64,000 bases of DNA from Pseudoruegeria aquimaris (lineage in GTDB: Bacteria > Pseudomonadota > Alphaproteobacteria > Rhodobacterales > Rhodobacteraceae), in contig NZ_FWFQ01000008.1 of NCBI RefSeq assembly GCF_900172235.1, positions 62,001-126,000 on the forward strand, written 5' to 3'. The notes beneath the pieces are model-generated. The model was not told the origin of the DNA. It was given only the letters and a program-made list of their open reading frames with translations, and ran no database searches. The stretch's first letter is position 1, and the number at the start of each line of letters is the position of its first letter. The position numbers and the translations under genes are program-made. This document shows, piece after piece, positions 23,087 to 31,219 of this stretch.

Positions 23087-23962
23087 TCACGAAAGCGGCG
23101 CAACATCCGCGAAAGCGCCGCGCAGGGTCCGGTAGACGTCGAGGTTGAAGCGCACGAGGGTGGTGTCCTCACCCGCCCAGGCCGAGGACAGCAGGCATTT
23201 CACCATCGCCCAGCCCGCGATCCGCCCGCGCTCCAGCCCGGTGGCCTGCGCGAACAGCGCCAGCCGCCCGGTCTGGCAGGCCGGATCGAGCCGGCCCACG
23301 AATCCCTTCGGGTTGCGGAAGGCATTGGCCAGTTCGAAAGCCGGATCGCCCCGGATCCCCTTGGGATCGATCGCGACGCACCCCCAACCCGTCCGGATCA
23401 CGTTGTCGTGGTGGAGATCGCCGTGCAGCAGGCAGGGGGTGGGGGCCGTGTCCAGCAGGCGACGCGCGATCTTCCGTGCCGCATGCAGGGCGGCCACATC
23501 CTCCGGCTGCCACCAGTCCGCCGGCTTGAACGCCCACAGGCCTTCCGTCCAGGCGGCGAGATCCGGGAAATCGGTCTGGGCCGTCGTCTTGCGGGAGAGC
23601 AGGCGGCCGGCCAGGTCGGCCAGTTCCATATCCGCCAGCCGGTCCGCCCCCTGCCGGGTGATGTCGCCGAGCGCGGGGCCGTCCAGCCATTGCAGCAACA
23701 CCCGCCCCGGTTCATGCGCGAAGCACCGCACCACGCCGGGGCCCGCCATCTCCGCCAGCCACGCCGGCGCGCGGGCCTCGTTTCTCGCGTTGCCCTCCCG
23801 GAACAGCTTCAGCGCGGCCGGCCCCCAGCGGCTGGTCACGCGGTAGACATCGGCGATGTCGGTCCGTGCCACATGTCGCGGGTCGCCGATGCGCCACGCG
23901 GGCGGCAGATCGCCTGGCAGTTTCGGGGGCGGGGCTGTGAGGGGAAATCCGGGCGGCGACAT
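23087..23962 (-). CDS. APH(6)/hydroxyurea-kinase-like phosphotransferase
   Basis: A 291-residue kinase-fold protein of the APH_6_hur type, the family of streptomycin 6-phosphotransferases. The catalytic loop is LLHGDLHHDNVIRT and the metal-binding segment is CVAIDPKGIRGDPAFELANAFRNP, the family hallmark (IDPKG in place of DxG). KLFREGNARNEARAPAWL holds the ATP-binding lysine region. I prefer the ATG at 23962; a GTG at 24007 would add 15 residues. Chromosomal members of this family in environmental bacteria usually have an unknown metabolic substrate, so antibiotic resistance should not be assumed. It is divergent from mmcB. Confidence 0.85.
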   Translation of the reverse strand: MSPPGFPLTAPPPKLPGDLPPAWRIGDPRHVARTDIADVYRVTSRWGPAALKLFREGNARNEARAPAWLAEMAGPGVVRCFAHEPGRVLLQWLDGPALGDITRQGADRLADMELADLAGRLLSRKTTAQTDFPDLAAWTEGLWAFKPADWWQPEDVAALHAARKIARRLLDTAPTPCLLHGDLHHDNVIRTGWGCVAIDPKGIRGDPAFELANAFRNPKGFVGRLDPACQTGRLALFAQATGLERGRIAGWAMVKCLLSSAWAGEDTTLVRFNLDVYRTLRGAFADVAPLS

Positions 23963-24035
23963 GGCCGCCTGATCGGACCACGCGGGCAGGGCCCTGTCAA
24001 TTCGCACCCGCTTTCGCGCGAATCTCTTGCGTTTT

Positions 24036-24050
24036 GTTCACCTAATGTTC
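24036..24050 (+). promoter_or_regulatory. LexA (SOS) box of mmcB
   Basis: GTTCACCTAATGTTC is an exact GTTC-N7-GTTC, the alphaproteobacterial LexA operator. It ends 13 bp before the mmcB ATG, so bound LexA would block mmcB expression. MmcB is a known member of the Caulobacter SOS regulon, which fits. Confidence 0.85.
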
Positions 24051-24063
24051 ATGCTCATGCCCC

Positions 24064-24519
24064 ATGATGGACATGCCCGAGCTACAGCCCGGCCAATTGC
24101 TGGCCCGCGGTGTCTGCCGCCACCTGCGCCACCATGATTTCGTGGCGGTGGAGGAGTTCGTGCCCGATCGGGGCCTGCGGGTGGACGTGATGGCACTCGG
24201 GCCGAAAGGGGAGATCTGGGTGGTGGAGTGCAAATCCAGCCGCGCCGATTTCCAGAGCGATTCCAAGTGGCAGGGCTACCTGGAGTGGTGCGATCGCTAC
24301 TTCTGGGCGGTGGATGCCGATTTCCCGACGGAGCTGCTGCCGCAGGAAACCGGCCTGATCATCGCGGATGCCTATGATGCGGAAATCCTCCGCCTCGGCC
24401 CGGAGAGCAAGCTGGCGGCGGCCCGGCGCAAGCTGCTGACGCAGAAGTTCGCCCGCCACGCCGCCCGCCGGCTGCAAGCCTACAGGGATCCGGGCGTCAG
24501 CGCCCTTTTCGGGCCTTGA
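24064..24519 (+). CDS. mmcB: MmcB family DNA repair protein (SOS-regulated)
   Basis: A 151-residue protein of the MmcB (DUF1052) family, with a PD-(D/E)xK nuclease-like core: RGLRVDVMALGPKGEIWVVECKSSRADF (split here at RVDVM and VVECKSS) and KWQGYLEWCDRYFWAVDADFP. In Caulobacter the homologue is induced by mitomycin C and contributes to DNA damage tolerance. A perfect LexA box is placed 13 bp before the ATG. A second in-frame ATG stands at 24067. The 3' end overlaps the convergent DUF6324 gene by 23 bp. The nuclease activity is inferred from fold only. Confidence 0.9.
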   Translation: MMDMPELQPGQLLARGVCRHLRHHDFVAVEEFVPDRGLRVDVMALGPKGEIWVVECKSSRADFQSDSKWQGYLEWCDRYFWAVDADFPTELLPQETGLIIADAYDAEILRLGPESKLAAARRKLLTQKFARHAARRLQAYRDPGVSALFGP

Positions 24520-24688
24520 CGGCCTCGGCTGCGGCGCGGATCTCCTCGGCAATCTCGATGGCCTCCTCCGGTTCGAAATCCATCGGGATCTCGATGCCGT
24601 CCGCCTCGATGTAGATCCGGACCATGCCCAGCGAGGTGGGGCCGATCTGGAGGTTCGCAGAGATGTCGCTTTCCGTGTTGATGCCCAT
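24497..24688 (-). CDS. DUF6324 family small protein
   Basis: A 63-residue acidic protein, MGINTESDISANLQIGPTS at the start and VRIYIEADGIEIPMDFEPEEAIEIAEEIRAA in the middle, ending in a short basic tail. I recognise it as the DUF6324 family of Rhodobacteraceae. It has no signal peptide or membrane segment and looks like a small beta-beta-alpha domain. The ATG at 24688 is preceded on the minus strand by AAGGAGCCTGCCCG. Its 3' end overlaps mmcB by 23 bp in convergent orientation. The function is unknown. Confidence 0.8.
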   Translation of the reverse strand: MGINTESDISANLQIGPTSLGMVRIYIEADGIEIPMDFEPEEAIEIAEEIRAAAEAVKARKGR

Positions 24689-24880
24689 CGGGCAGGCTCC
24701 TTGGTTGTGGCGTGCGTTCGAGGTAATGGTTTCAGGGCGTTGGCGCAAGTGGCCGGCGGGCGGCGCCCCCGTGCTTGGGCCGCGGCAGAGCCGCCCTGCG
24801 CCCTTTTCTTGAACCGGCCTTCAAAAACCCGTAGACTCGCCCTTGCATTCGCCGAACCACGGCGATAAATGAGCCCCCGT

Positions 24881-24957
24881 GCCGCCTTAGCTCAGTTGGT
24901 TAGAGCGCCTGATTGTGGATCAGGAGGTCCCCCGTTCGAGCCGGGGAGGTGGTACCA
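24881..24957 (+). tRNA. tRNA-His (GTG)
   Basis: A 77-nt cloverleaf with encoded CCA: D-arm AGCTCAGTTGGTTAGAGC, anticodon arm CCTGATTGTGGATCAGG with anticodon GTG, and T-arm CCCCGTTCGAGCCGGGG. The acceptor stem GCCGCCT pairs with AGGTGGT, with G-U at positions 1-72 and 4-69. The discriminator is A73 and the base before G1 is T, so the otherwise universal G-1:C73 pair of tRNA-His is absent, as known for a group of Alphaproteobacteria. Confidence 0.97.
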
Positions 24958-25457
24958 CCCCCCCCATCTGATGATTGTAATCGCAAGTGCAGGCGCCTTC
25001 TGGTTCCTATGCGCATCGGCTGATGGGCGCGGTCTTGCGGATCGGCGTCCCTCGGTGCCGTAAGCTCCGCAATCGCACTTCGCCTTTGGATTGATCTCCG
25101 CCCCTGAGTCTCTCGCTTTTTTGGAAAGGCGACTCGGGGTTCCGCAGGGCCGCGGCAGAGCTGCGCCTGCCCAAGGGGCAACCGCCGTGCGCAAGGTGTG
25201 AACCGCCAATCGGCGGCGGCGTGCGGCGCCCGGGGATGGTGAAACCTGCCAGAACTCGGCAAATTCCTGTGATTTTCGCGAATTTCACGGCTTCGGCGGC
25301 CCGGCCAGATCCGGTGCCGGCCCTGCCGCTTCTTCCGCCGGGGCGCAGAGATTTTGACGCGCGTCATCGAATGAGTTGCAAAGTCTTTGGGCAGTTGTTT
25401 TAGTCAGGGCTGAAAAGAGAGCGCCGCCCAAGCGCCATGCAAGACAGGGAGCCCAAC
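24958..25457. other. 500-bp gene-free region between tRNA-His and the ABC operon
   Basis: No open frame here resembles a protein. An imperfect hairpin is visible at 25101-25139, where CCCC(T)GAGTC pairs with GACTCGGGG around a T-rich loop. Its loop contains TTTTTT, so it is not a classical terminator. The last 100 bp become AT-richer and must hold the promoter of the ABC operon, but I see no clear -35/-10 pair. Confidence 0.6.
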
Positions 25458-26552
25458 GTGGCAACATCCGATACGGATAGCGCGTTCGTCGTCTTCGACC
25501 GCGTTCAGAAAAGTTATGACGGGGAGACCCTCGTCGTCAAAGATCTCAATCTCTCCATCGGCAAGGGCGAATTCCTGACGATGCTCGGCCCCTCCGGCTC
25601 CGGCAAGACGACCTGCCTGATGATGCTGGCCGGCTTCGAAACCGCGACCCACGGCGAGATTCTTCTCGACGGCCGCCCGATCAACAACATCCCCCCGCAC
25701 AAGCGCGGCATCGGCATGGTGTTCCAGAACTATGCCCTGTTCCCGCACATGACGGTGAACGAGAATCTCGCCTTCCCGCTGGAAGTGCGCGGCATGGGCA
25801 AGGACGAACGCGAGGCCAAGGTCAAGCGGGCGCTGGAGATGGTCCAGATGGGCGAATTCGGCAATCGCCGCCCGGCGCAGCTTTCCGGTGGCCAGCAGCA
25901 GCGGATCGCTCTGGCGCGCGCGCTGGTCTTCGATCCCGCGCTGGTGCTGATGGACGAACCCCTCGGCGCGCTCGACAAGCAGCTGCGCGAGCACATGCAG
26001 TACGAGATCAAGCACCTGCACGAAAACCTCGGGATCACCGTCGTCTACGTGACGCACGATCAATCCGAGGCGCTCACCATGTCGGACCGCGTGGCGGTGT
26101 TCGACGACGGCATCATCCAGCAGCTCGCCCCGCCGGCCGAGCTCTACGAGCAGCCGCAGAACAGCTTCGTGGCGCAGTTCATCGGCGAGAACAACAAGCT
26201 CTCCGGCAAAGTGATCGCGCTCGACGGCGATATCGCCACCGTCCAGCTCGACGATGGCGAGACCTGCACCGCGCTGGCGGTGAACTGCGGCGGCGTCGGC
26301 AGCGACACGCTGATCTCCGTGCGCCCCGAGCGGGTGAGCGTGGCGGCGCAGGGCGGGCCCAACAGCACCAGCGCCACGGTGCAGGAGCTGATCTACCTGG
26401 GCGATCACATCCGCTGCCGCCTTACCGTTCACGGCAACGACGAATTCGTGGTCAAGGTGCCCAACTCCGCCGGGCACAGCCACCTGAGCGTTGGCGAAAC
26501 CACGCAGGTCAGCTGGCTTGCGCAGGACGCCCGCGCGCTCGACGCAGGCTGA
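25458..26552 (+). CDS. Polyamine-type ABC transporter ATP-binding protein
   Basis: A 364-residue ATPase of the PotA/PotG type. It has Walker A GPSGSGKTT, Q-loop GMVFQNYALFPHMTV, signature [16 protein letters not shown], Walker B ALVLMDEPLGALD, the switch histidine in VYVTHDQSEAL, and a C-terminal TOBE domain (residues about 280-355) with SVRPERV. GTG at 25458 has GGGAG 6 bp upstream and is preferred; an in-frame ATG at 25437 would add 7 residues. It is the first gene of a four-gene importer (ATPase, binding protein, two permeases). The substrate class, spermidine/putrescine or a related amine, is inferred from family. Confidence 0.9.
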   Translation: MATSDTDSAFVVFDRVQKSYDGETLVVKDLNLSIGKGEFLTMLGPSGSGKTTCLMMLAGFETATHGEILLDGRPINNIPPHKRGIGMVFQNYALFPHMTVNENLAFPLEVRGMGKDEREAKVKRALEMVQMGEFGNRRPAQLSGGQQQRIALARALVFDPALVLMDEPLGALDKQLREHMQYEIKHLHENLGITVVYVTHDQSEALTMSDRVAVFDDGIIQQLAPPAELYEQPQNSFVAQFIGENNKLSGKVIALDGDIATVQLDDGETCTALAVNCGGVGSDTLISVRPERVSVAAQGGPNSTSATVQELIYLGDHIRCRLTVHGNDEFVVKVPNSAGHSHLSVGETTQVSWLAQDARALDAG

Positions 26553-26643
26553 CGCATTGCAGCCTTTGGCCGGCGGCCGCTCAGCGCAAGCGGTGGCCGC
26601 GGGCAAAACCAACAAGACCAAACAGCAACATGGGAGAAACGAC

Positions 26644-27714
26644 ATGAAGAAAACACTGGTTCTGACCACGGCCCTGACCGGCCTCGCCTTCGCCGCGAGC
26701 GCGCAGGAAGTGACCGTGATGTCCTGGGGGGGCGCCTACACGAAGTCCCAGGTCGAAGCCTACCACAAGCCCTTCACCGCCGAATTCGGCATCAGCGTGA
26801 ACTCGGTTGACGCCGACAACCCCGCCACGCCGATCAAGGCGCAGGTGGAAGCCGGCAACGTCACCGTCGACGTGGCCGACGTGGAATTCTCCGATGCCGT
26901 GCGTCTCTGTGACGAGGGCCTGCTGGAAGAGATCGACCACTCCATCCTGCCGCCGGCGCCCGATGGCACCCCGGCCACCGAGGATTTCATCGAGGGCGCG
27001 CTGCAGGATTGCGCCGTGGCCAACATCGTCTGGTCCACCGTCTACGCCTACAACACCAACAGTGTCGAAGGCACCCCGATGACGATGGCGGATTTCTTCG
27101 ACACCGAGAAGTTCCCGGGCAAGCGCGGCCTGCGCAAATCCGCGAAGGCGACGCTCGAAATGGCCCTGATGGGCGACGGCGTGCCCGCCAGCGAAGTCTA
27201 TGACCTGCTGGAAACCGACGAGGGCGTGGACCGTGCCTTCGCCAAGCTCGACACCATCAAGGACGATATCGTCTGGTGGGAAGCCGGCGCCCAGCCGCCG
27301 CAGCTTCTGGCGGACGGCGAGGTGGCCATGTCCACCGCCTACAACGGCCGGATCTTCAACGCCGCCGTGGGCGAGGGCCAGCCCTTCGAGATCGTCTGGG
27401 ACGGCCAGATCCTCGACTTCGATCTCTTCGTGATCCCCAAAGGGGCGCCGCACAAGGAAGAAGCGCTGAAGTTCATCGCCTTCGCGACCGATACCCAGCG
27501 CCTCGCCGATCAGGCTTCCTGGATCTCCTACGGCCCGGCCCGCAAATCCTCCGGTGCGCTCGTCGGCCTCTACTCCGACGGCAAGACGGAAATGGCGCCG
27601 CACATGCCGACGGCGGCCGAAAACCTCACCAACGCGCTCGTGAACAACTTCGAGTTCTGGGTCGATCGTGACGCCGAACTGAACGAGCGTTTCAACGCCT
27701 GGCTCGCCAACTGA
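26644..27714 (+). CDS. Periplasmic substrate-binding protein, PotD/PotF-like
   Basis: A 356-residue secreted binding protein with a Sec signal peptide, MKKTLVLTTALTGLAFAASA, cleaved before QEVTVMSWGG. The PotD-type start (VTVMSWGGAYTKSQVEAYHKPF split by the signal), VADVEFSDAVRLCDEGLLEEID, YAYNTNSVEGTPMTMADFFD, KFPGKRGLRKS and LWLAN-like C-terminus fit family 1 solute-binding proteins for polyamines. W and D residues that line the PotF amine pocket may be present, but I cannot confirm substrate. The ATG at 26644 is preceded by GGGAGAAAC. A strong GC hairpin (27723-27746) follows the gene before the first permease. Confidence 0.9.
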   Translation: MKKTLVLTTALTGLAFAASAQEVTVMSWGGAYTKSQVEAYHKPFTAEFGISVNSVDADNPATPIKAQVEAGNVTVDVADVEFSDAVRLCDEGLLEEIDHSILPPAPDGTPATEDFIEGALQDCAVANIVWSTVYAYNTNSVEGTPMTMADFFDTEKFPGKRGLRKSAKATLEMALMGDGVPASEVYDLLETDEGVDRAFAKLDTIKDDIVWWEAGAQPPQLLADGEVAMSTAYNGRIFNAAVGEGQPFEIVWDGQILDFDLFVIPKGAPHKEEALKFIAFATDTQRLADQASWISYGPARKSSGALVGLYSDGKTEMAPHMPTAAENLTNALVNNFEFWVDRDAELNERFNAWLAN

Positions 27715-27722
27715 TCAAGACA

Positions 27723-27746
27723 GGGCGGCCCCTCGCCGGGCCGCCC
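27723..27746 (+). terminator. Intercistronic GC hairpin after the binding-protein gene
   Basis: GGGCGGCCC-CTCGCC-GGGCCGCCC is a perfect 9-bp stem 8 bp after the binding-protein stop, with no T-tract. It probably stabilises the upstream mRNA against 3' decay or partly attenuates, giving more binding protein than permease. Confidence 0.7.
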
Positions 27747-27767
27747 ACCGCCACGGGAAGACAGGTC

Positions 27768-29051
27768 ATGGCCGATATCTCCGCCCCCCTCACCACGGCT
27801 GACGGCAAACCGTTGAAAGCCGCGCTCGCCTCGGCGCAGGCCCGCGCCCGCCGCCGCGCGTTTTTCCTCGTTCTGCCACTTCTGGCATTCGTCCTGCTGA
27901 CCTTCGTGGCCCCGATCGCGCAGATGCTGCACCGGTCGGTCCACAACCCCGGGTTCACCACCCACACCGACATCGGATCGGGAGAAAAGACGCCGATCAT
28001 GGTCAACCTGCGCGCCTGGTTCAAGGAGAACCCGCCGGGCACCGAACCCGACGAGGCCGCCTACGAGGCGCTGGTGAAGGATCTCGTCGTGCTGCGCGAG
28101 CTTAAGGCGCCGGGGTCGGTGGGCACACGGATCAACTACGAACGCGCCGGCTCGCGTTCCATGTTCACCAAGGCCGCGCGCCGCGCCGAGAAGCTGGAAC
28201 CGCCCTACAAGGAGGCGATGCTCGACCTCGACGAGGACTGGGCCGATCCCGAGCTCTGGCAGGTGATGCGCGGCGCCTCTTCCGCCTACACCTTCAACTT
28301 CTACCTCGCCGCGCTCGATCTGGCACGCGACGCCGACGGCAGCATCGTCTCGGTGGACGAGAACCGGCAGGTCTACGTGAAGCTCTTCACGCGCACGCTG
28401 CTGCTGTCGCTGCTGATCACCTTCCTCTGCTTCCTGCTGGCCTATCCGATCGCCCATCTTCTGGCGACGCTGCCGCTGCGCCATTCCAACCTGCTGATGA
28501 TCTTCGTGCTGCTGCCCTTCTGGACATCCCTCCTGGTGCGCACCACGAGCTGGATCGTGCTTCTGCAAAGCCAGGGCGTGGTCAACGATACGCTCGTGGC
28601 CACCGGCATCCTCGACGACGACAGCCGCATCCAGATGATCTACAACCAGACGGGCACGATCATCGCCATGACGCATATCTTGCTGCCCTTCATGGTGCTG
28701 CCGCTCTACTCGGTGATGCGGCCGATCAACCCCTCCTACGTGCGCGCCGCGCGCAGCCTCGGCGCCACCAGCTGGACGGCCTTCCGCCGGATCTACTTCC
28801 CGCAAACGGTGCCCGGCATCGGCGCCGGCGCGCTGCTCGTCTTCATCCTCGCGGTCGGCTACTACATCACCCCAGCCCTCGTCGGCGGCGCCAACGGGCA
28901 GCTGATCTCCAACCTGATCGCCTTCCACATGACAAAATCGCTCAACTGGTCGCTCGCCGCGGCGCTGGCGGCGATCCTTCTGGGCGGCATCCTGGTGCTC
29001 TACTGGCTCTATGACCGGCTCGTGGGCATCGACAACCTGAAGCTCGGGTAA
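27768..29051 (+). CDS. ABC transporter permease, PotB-like, with large periplasmic insertion
   Basis: A 427-residue inner-membrane permease. The first helix (about residues 30-55, FFLVLPLLAFVLLTFVAPIAQML) is followed by an unusually long soluble stretch of about 150 residues, rich in charged residues (WFKENPPGTEPDEAAYEALVKDLV, KAARRAEKLEPPYKEAML in part). The normal five helices and the EAA loop (RAARSLGATSWTAFRRIYFPQTVPGI in part) come after it. Standard PotB proteins are about 280 residues, so the extra loop would sit in the periplasm, perhaps contacting the binding protein. ATG at 27768; SD AAGACAGG. It pairs with the permease at 29176. Confidence 0.9.
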   Translation: MADISAPLTTADGKPLKAALASAQARARRRAFFLVLPLLAFVLLTFVAPIAQMLHRSVHNPGFTTHTDIGSGEKTPIMVNLRAWFKENPPGTEPDEAAYEALVKDLVVLRELKAPGSVGTRINYERAGSRSMFTKAARRAEKLEPPYKEAMLDLDEDWADPELWQVMRGASSAYTFNFYLAALDLARDADGSIVSVDENRQVYVKLFTRTLLLSLLITFLCFLLAYPIAHLLATLPLRHSNLLMIFVLLPFWTSLLVRTTSWIVLLQSQGVVNDTLVATGILDDDSRIQMIYNQTGTIIAMTHILLPFMVLPLYSVMRPINPSYVRAARSLGATSWTAFRRIYFPQTVPGIGAGALLVFILAVGYYITPALVGGANGQLISNLIAFHMTKSLNWSLAAALAAILLGGILVLYWLYDRLVGIDNLKLG

Positions 29052-29076
29052 GGCGGATGACGATGCATCTTCCTCT

Positions 29077-29154
29077 CGCCGGAAATACCTCGGGGGTGCG
29101 GGGGCAGAGCCCCCGCGTCGAAACTGGGGTGCGGGGGCAGAGCCCGCGCCCCGC
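29077..29154. repeat. REP-like palindromic repeat pair between the two permease genes
   Basis: Two copies of GTGCGGGGGCAGAGCCC are found 33 bp apart. The first extends to the perfect hairpin GCGGGGGC-AGA-GCCCCCGC (29098-29116); the second (29131-29154) has diverged. The leader CGCCGGAAATACCTCGGGGG resembles the sequence at 22445-22465 after nusB. Such intergenic elements are common in Rhodobacteraceae genomes; here one splits an otherwise tight operon. Confidence 0.65.
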
Positions 29155-29175
29155 ACAGAACAGAAAGCGCAGCTG

Positions 29176-30087
29176 ATGGCCCTTCCCAACCACGCCTCCA
29201 CGCTCGAACGGATCTGGCACTACACCTATCTCGTGATCTGCGGCCTGATCTTCCTGTTCCTGATCGCGCCGATCCTCGTGGTGATCCCGCTCTCCTTCAA
29301 CGCGGAGCCCTATTTCACCTTCACCGAGAAGATGCTGGCACTGGATCCCACCGGCTACTCCACCCGCTGGTACGATCTGCTCCTGACCTTCGGCATGGAC
29401 AACCCCGACGCCCCGCGCGACGGCAGTTGGTGGGCGGATGCCTGGGCGAACGCGGCCTGGATCAACGCCGCCAAGAACTCGGTGATCATCGGGTTCTTCT
29501 CCACCATCCTGGCCACCTTCCTCGGCACGCTGGCCGCGCTCGGCCTCAGCCGGCCGGAGATGCCCTTCCGCCGTGCCATCATGGCCATCCTGATCTCGCC
29601 GATGATCGTGCCGATCATCATCACCGCCACGGGCCTGTTCTTCTTCTACTCGATGACGGGGCTGGCGAACTCCTACGTCGGGATCATCATGGCGCACGCC
29701 ACGCTCGGGATTCCCTTCGTCATCATCACGGTGACGGCGACGCTCGTGGGCTTCGACCATTCTCTGACGCGCGCCGCCGCGAGCCTCGGGGCCAACCCGA
29801 CGACGACCTTCTTCAAGATCACCATGCCGCTGATCCTGCCCGGCGTGATTTCCGGCGCGCTCTTCGCCTTCGTCACTTCCTTTGACGAGGTGGTCGTCGT
29901 GCTCTTCGTGGCCGCCCACGATCAGCAGACCATCCCGCGCCAGATGTGGAACGGCATCCGCGAGCAGATCAGCCCGGCCATCCTCTCGGTGGCCACGATC
30001 CTCGTGCTGATCTCCATCGCCCTGCTGACCACCGTCGAACTGCTGCGCCGCCGCTCCGAGCGGTTGCGCGGGGTGTCGCCGCAGTAG
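29176..30087 (+). CDS. ABC transporter permease, PotC-like
   Basis: A 303-residue inner-membrane permease with six predicted helices, starting with TYLVICGLIFLFLIAPILVVIPL. It carries the EAA-type cytoplasmic loop RAAASLGANPTTTFFKITMPLILPG that docks the ATPase. A moderately long first periplasmic loop (about residues 45-100) is present. Together with the PotB-like permease it forms the channel of the importer. The gap to the upstream gene is 124 bp because REP-like repeats are inserted, unusual within an ABC operon. ATG at 29176, with AGCGCAGCTG before it and only a weak ribosome-binding site. Confidence 0.92.
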   Translation: MALPNHASTLERIWHYTYLVICGLIFLFLIAPILVVIPLSFNAEPYFTFTEKMLALDPTGYSTRWYDLLLTFGMDNPDAPRDGSWWADAWANAAWINAAKNSVIIGFFSTILATFLGTLAALGLSRPEMPFRRAIMAILISPMIVPIIITATGLFFFYSMTGLANSYVGIIMAHATLGIPFVIITVTATLVGFDHSLTRAAASLGANPTTTFFKITMPLILPGVISGALFAFVTSFDEVVVVLFVAAHDQQTIPRQMWNGIREQISPAILSVATILVLISIALLTTVELLRRRSERLRGVSPQ

Positions 30088-30283
30088 GGGCGAAGTGGCG
30101 TTGCGGCGGATTCAACGCGTGGCGTGATCCAAGGTCTCGCCCGGCACTGCGCCGGGCCTCCCCCGGCCGCCCGCTCGCGCCAGAGGTGCAGGGGCTGTAG
30201 CCCCAGCTGCAGCCGGGAATGCCGGCGGTTCTGACCACACGGGGGTGGTCAACGCCGTGGCGTGAATTTTCGCGGCGCGCGCC

Positions 30284-31216
30284 CTACGTCCCCAGCAGCG
30301 CCAGCCAGACCCAGGCCGTGACGATCGTGCCCGCCGTGCCCAGCAGAACCGCGCTTGCGGCCACGCGCTTGCCCACCCCGTAGAGATTGGCGAAAACATA
30401 GGCATTCACCCCCGGCGCCATCGCCGAAGTCAGGATGGCGGAGCGGAAGGCTGCCTCGTTCAGCCCGCTAGCGGTGCCGAAGATCCAGACCAGCGAAGGA
30501 TGCAGAACCAGCGAGACGGCGACGACGAAGAAGATGGTGCGCAGATCGCCCTCGGGCCGGTAGCGGTAGAGCACGCCGCCCAGTGAAAACAGCGCCGCCG
30601 GCAGGGCCGCGCGCACCATCAGGTCCAGCGCATCCGTAAAGACGCCGGGCAGCGGCACATGGGCGAGGTTCACGGCGAAGCCGAGCAGGATGGCGATCAC
30701 CAGCGCATTGGAGAACATCGCCTTCGCCACCCGAAAGGGCAGTTTCGCCAGCGAGCCGCCGCGGTTGCGGGCCAGTTCCATCACGGTGATGCCCAGCCCG
30801 TAGCAGAAGGGCGAATGCAGCGCGATGATCGCGTAGTTTGCCGCCAGCGCGTCCGGCCCGAAGGCACGTTCCGTCAGGGGCAGGCCCAGCAGCACGGAGT
30901 TGGAGAAGAGGCAGCAGAAGCCGATGGCGACGCTGTCTTCCCACGGGCGGTTGAACAGCAGGCGCGCCCCGGCGATGCCCACGGCGAAACAGAGCGCGGC
31001 GGCGGTGTAGAAGCTGCCCAGCAGGGCGAGATCGAACCCCTGCGCCAGATCGAGCGTCGAGATGGCGCGGAACAGCAGGCAGGGGATGGCGAAATTCTGG
31101 GTGAACCTCACGATGCCGTCGATGGCCTCGTCCGAGAGCTTGCGGCGCCACACGGCGAGGTATCCGAAGCCGATCACGAAGAAGACCGGCAGGATGACCT
31201 CGATCAACGCCTGCAT
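30284..31216 (-). CDS. AEC (auxin efflux carrier) family transporter
   Basis: A 310-residue inner-membrane protein with about ten hydrophobic helices in a 5+5 arrangement. It begins MQALIEVILPVFFVIGFGYLA, has FTQNFAIPCLLFRAIS after the first pair, and contains the conserved NSVLLGLPL and PALFSLGG segments. Family members export or import small organic acids, and a specific substrate cannot be read. It is the last gene of the minus-strand run that starts at the SPOR lipoprotein, 3 bp after the MBL gene, so it is co-transcribed with DNA metabolism genes to which it has no evident link. Confidence 0.92.
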   Translation of the reverse strand: MQALIEVILPVFFVIGFGYLAVWRRKLSDEAIDGIVRFTQNFAIPCLLFRAISTLDLAQGFDLALLGSFYTAAALCFAVGIAGARLLFNRPWEDSVAIGFCCLFSNSVLLGLPLTERAFGPDALAANYAIIALHSPFCYGLGITVMELARNRGGSLAKLPFRVAKAMFSNALVIAILLGFAVNLAHVPLPGVFTDALDLMVRAALPAALFSLGGVLYRYRPEGDLRTIFFVVAVSLVLHPSLVWIFGTASGLNEAAFRSAILTSAMAPGVNAYVFANLYGVGKRVAASAVLLGTAGTIVTAWVWLALLGT

Positions 31217-31219
31217 CGA

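Noticed and set aside
23087-23962. Streptomycin resistance gene
   Set aside because: The family signature is present, but chromosomal environmental members rarely confer resistance and there is no mobile-element context.
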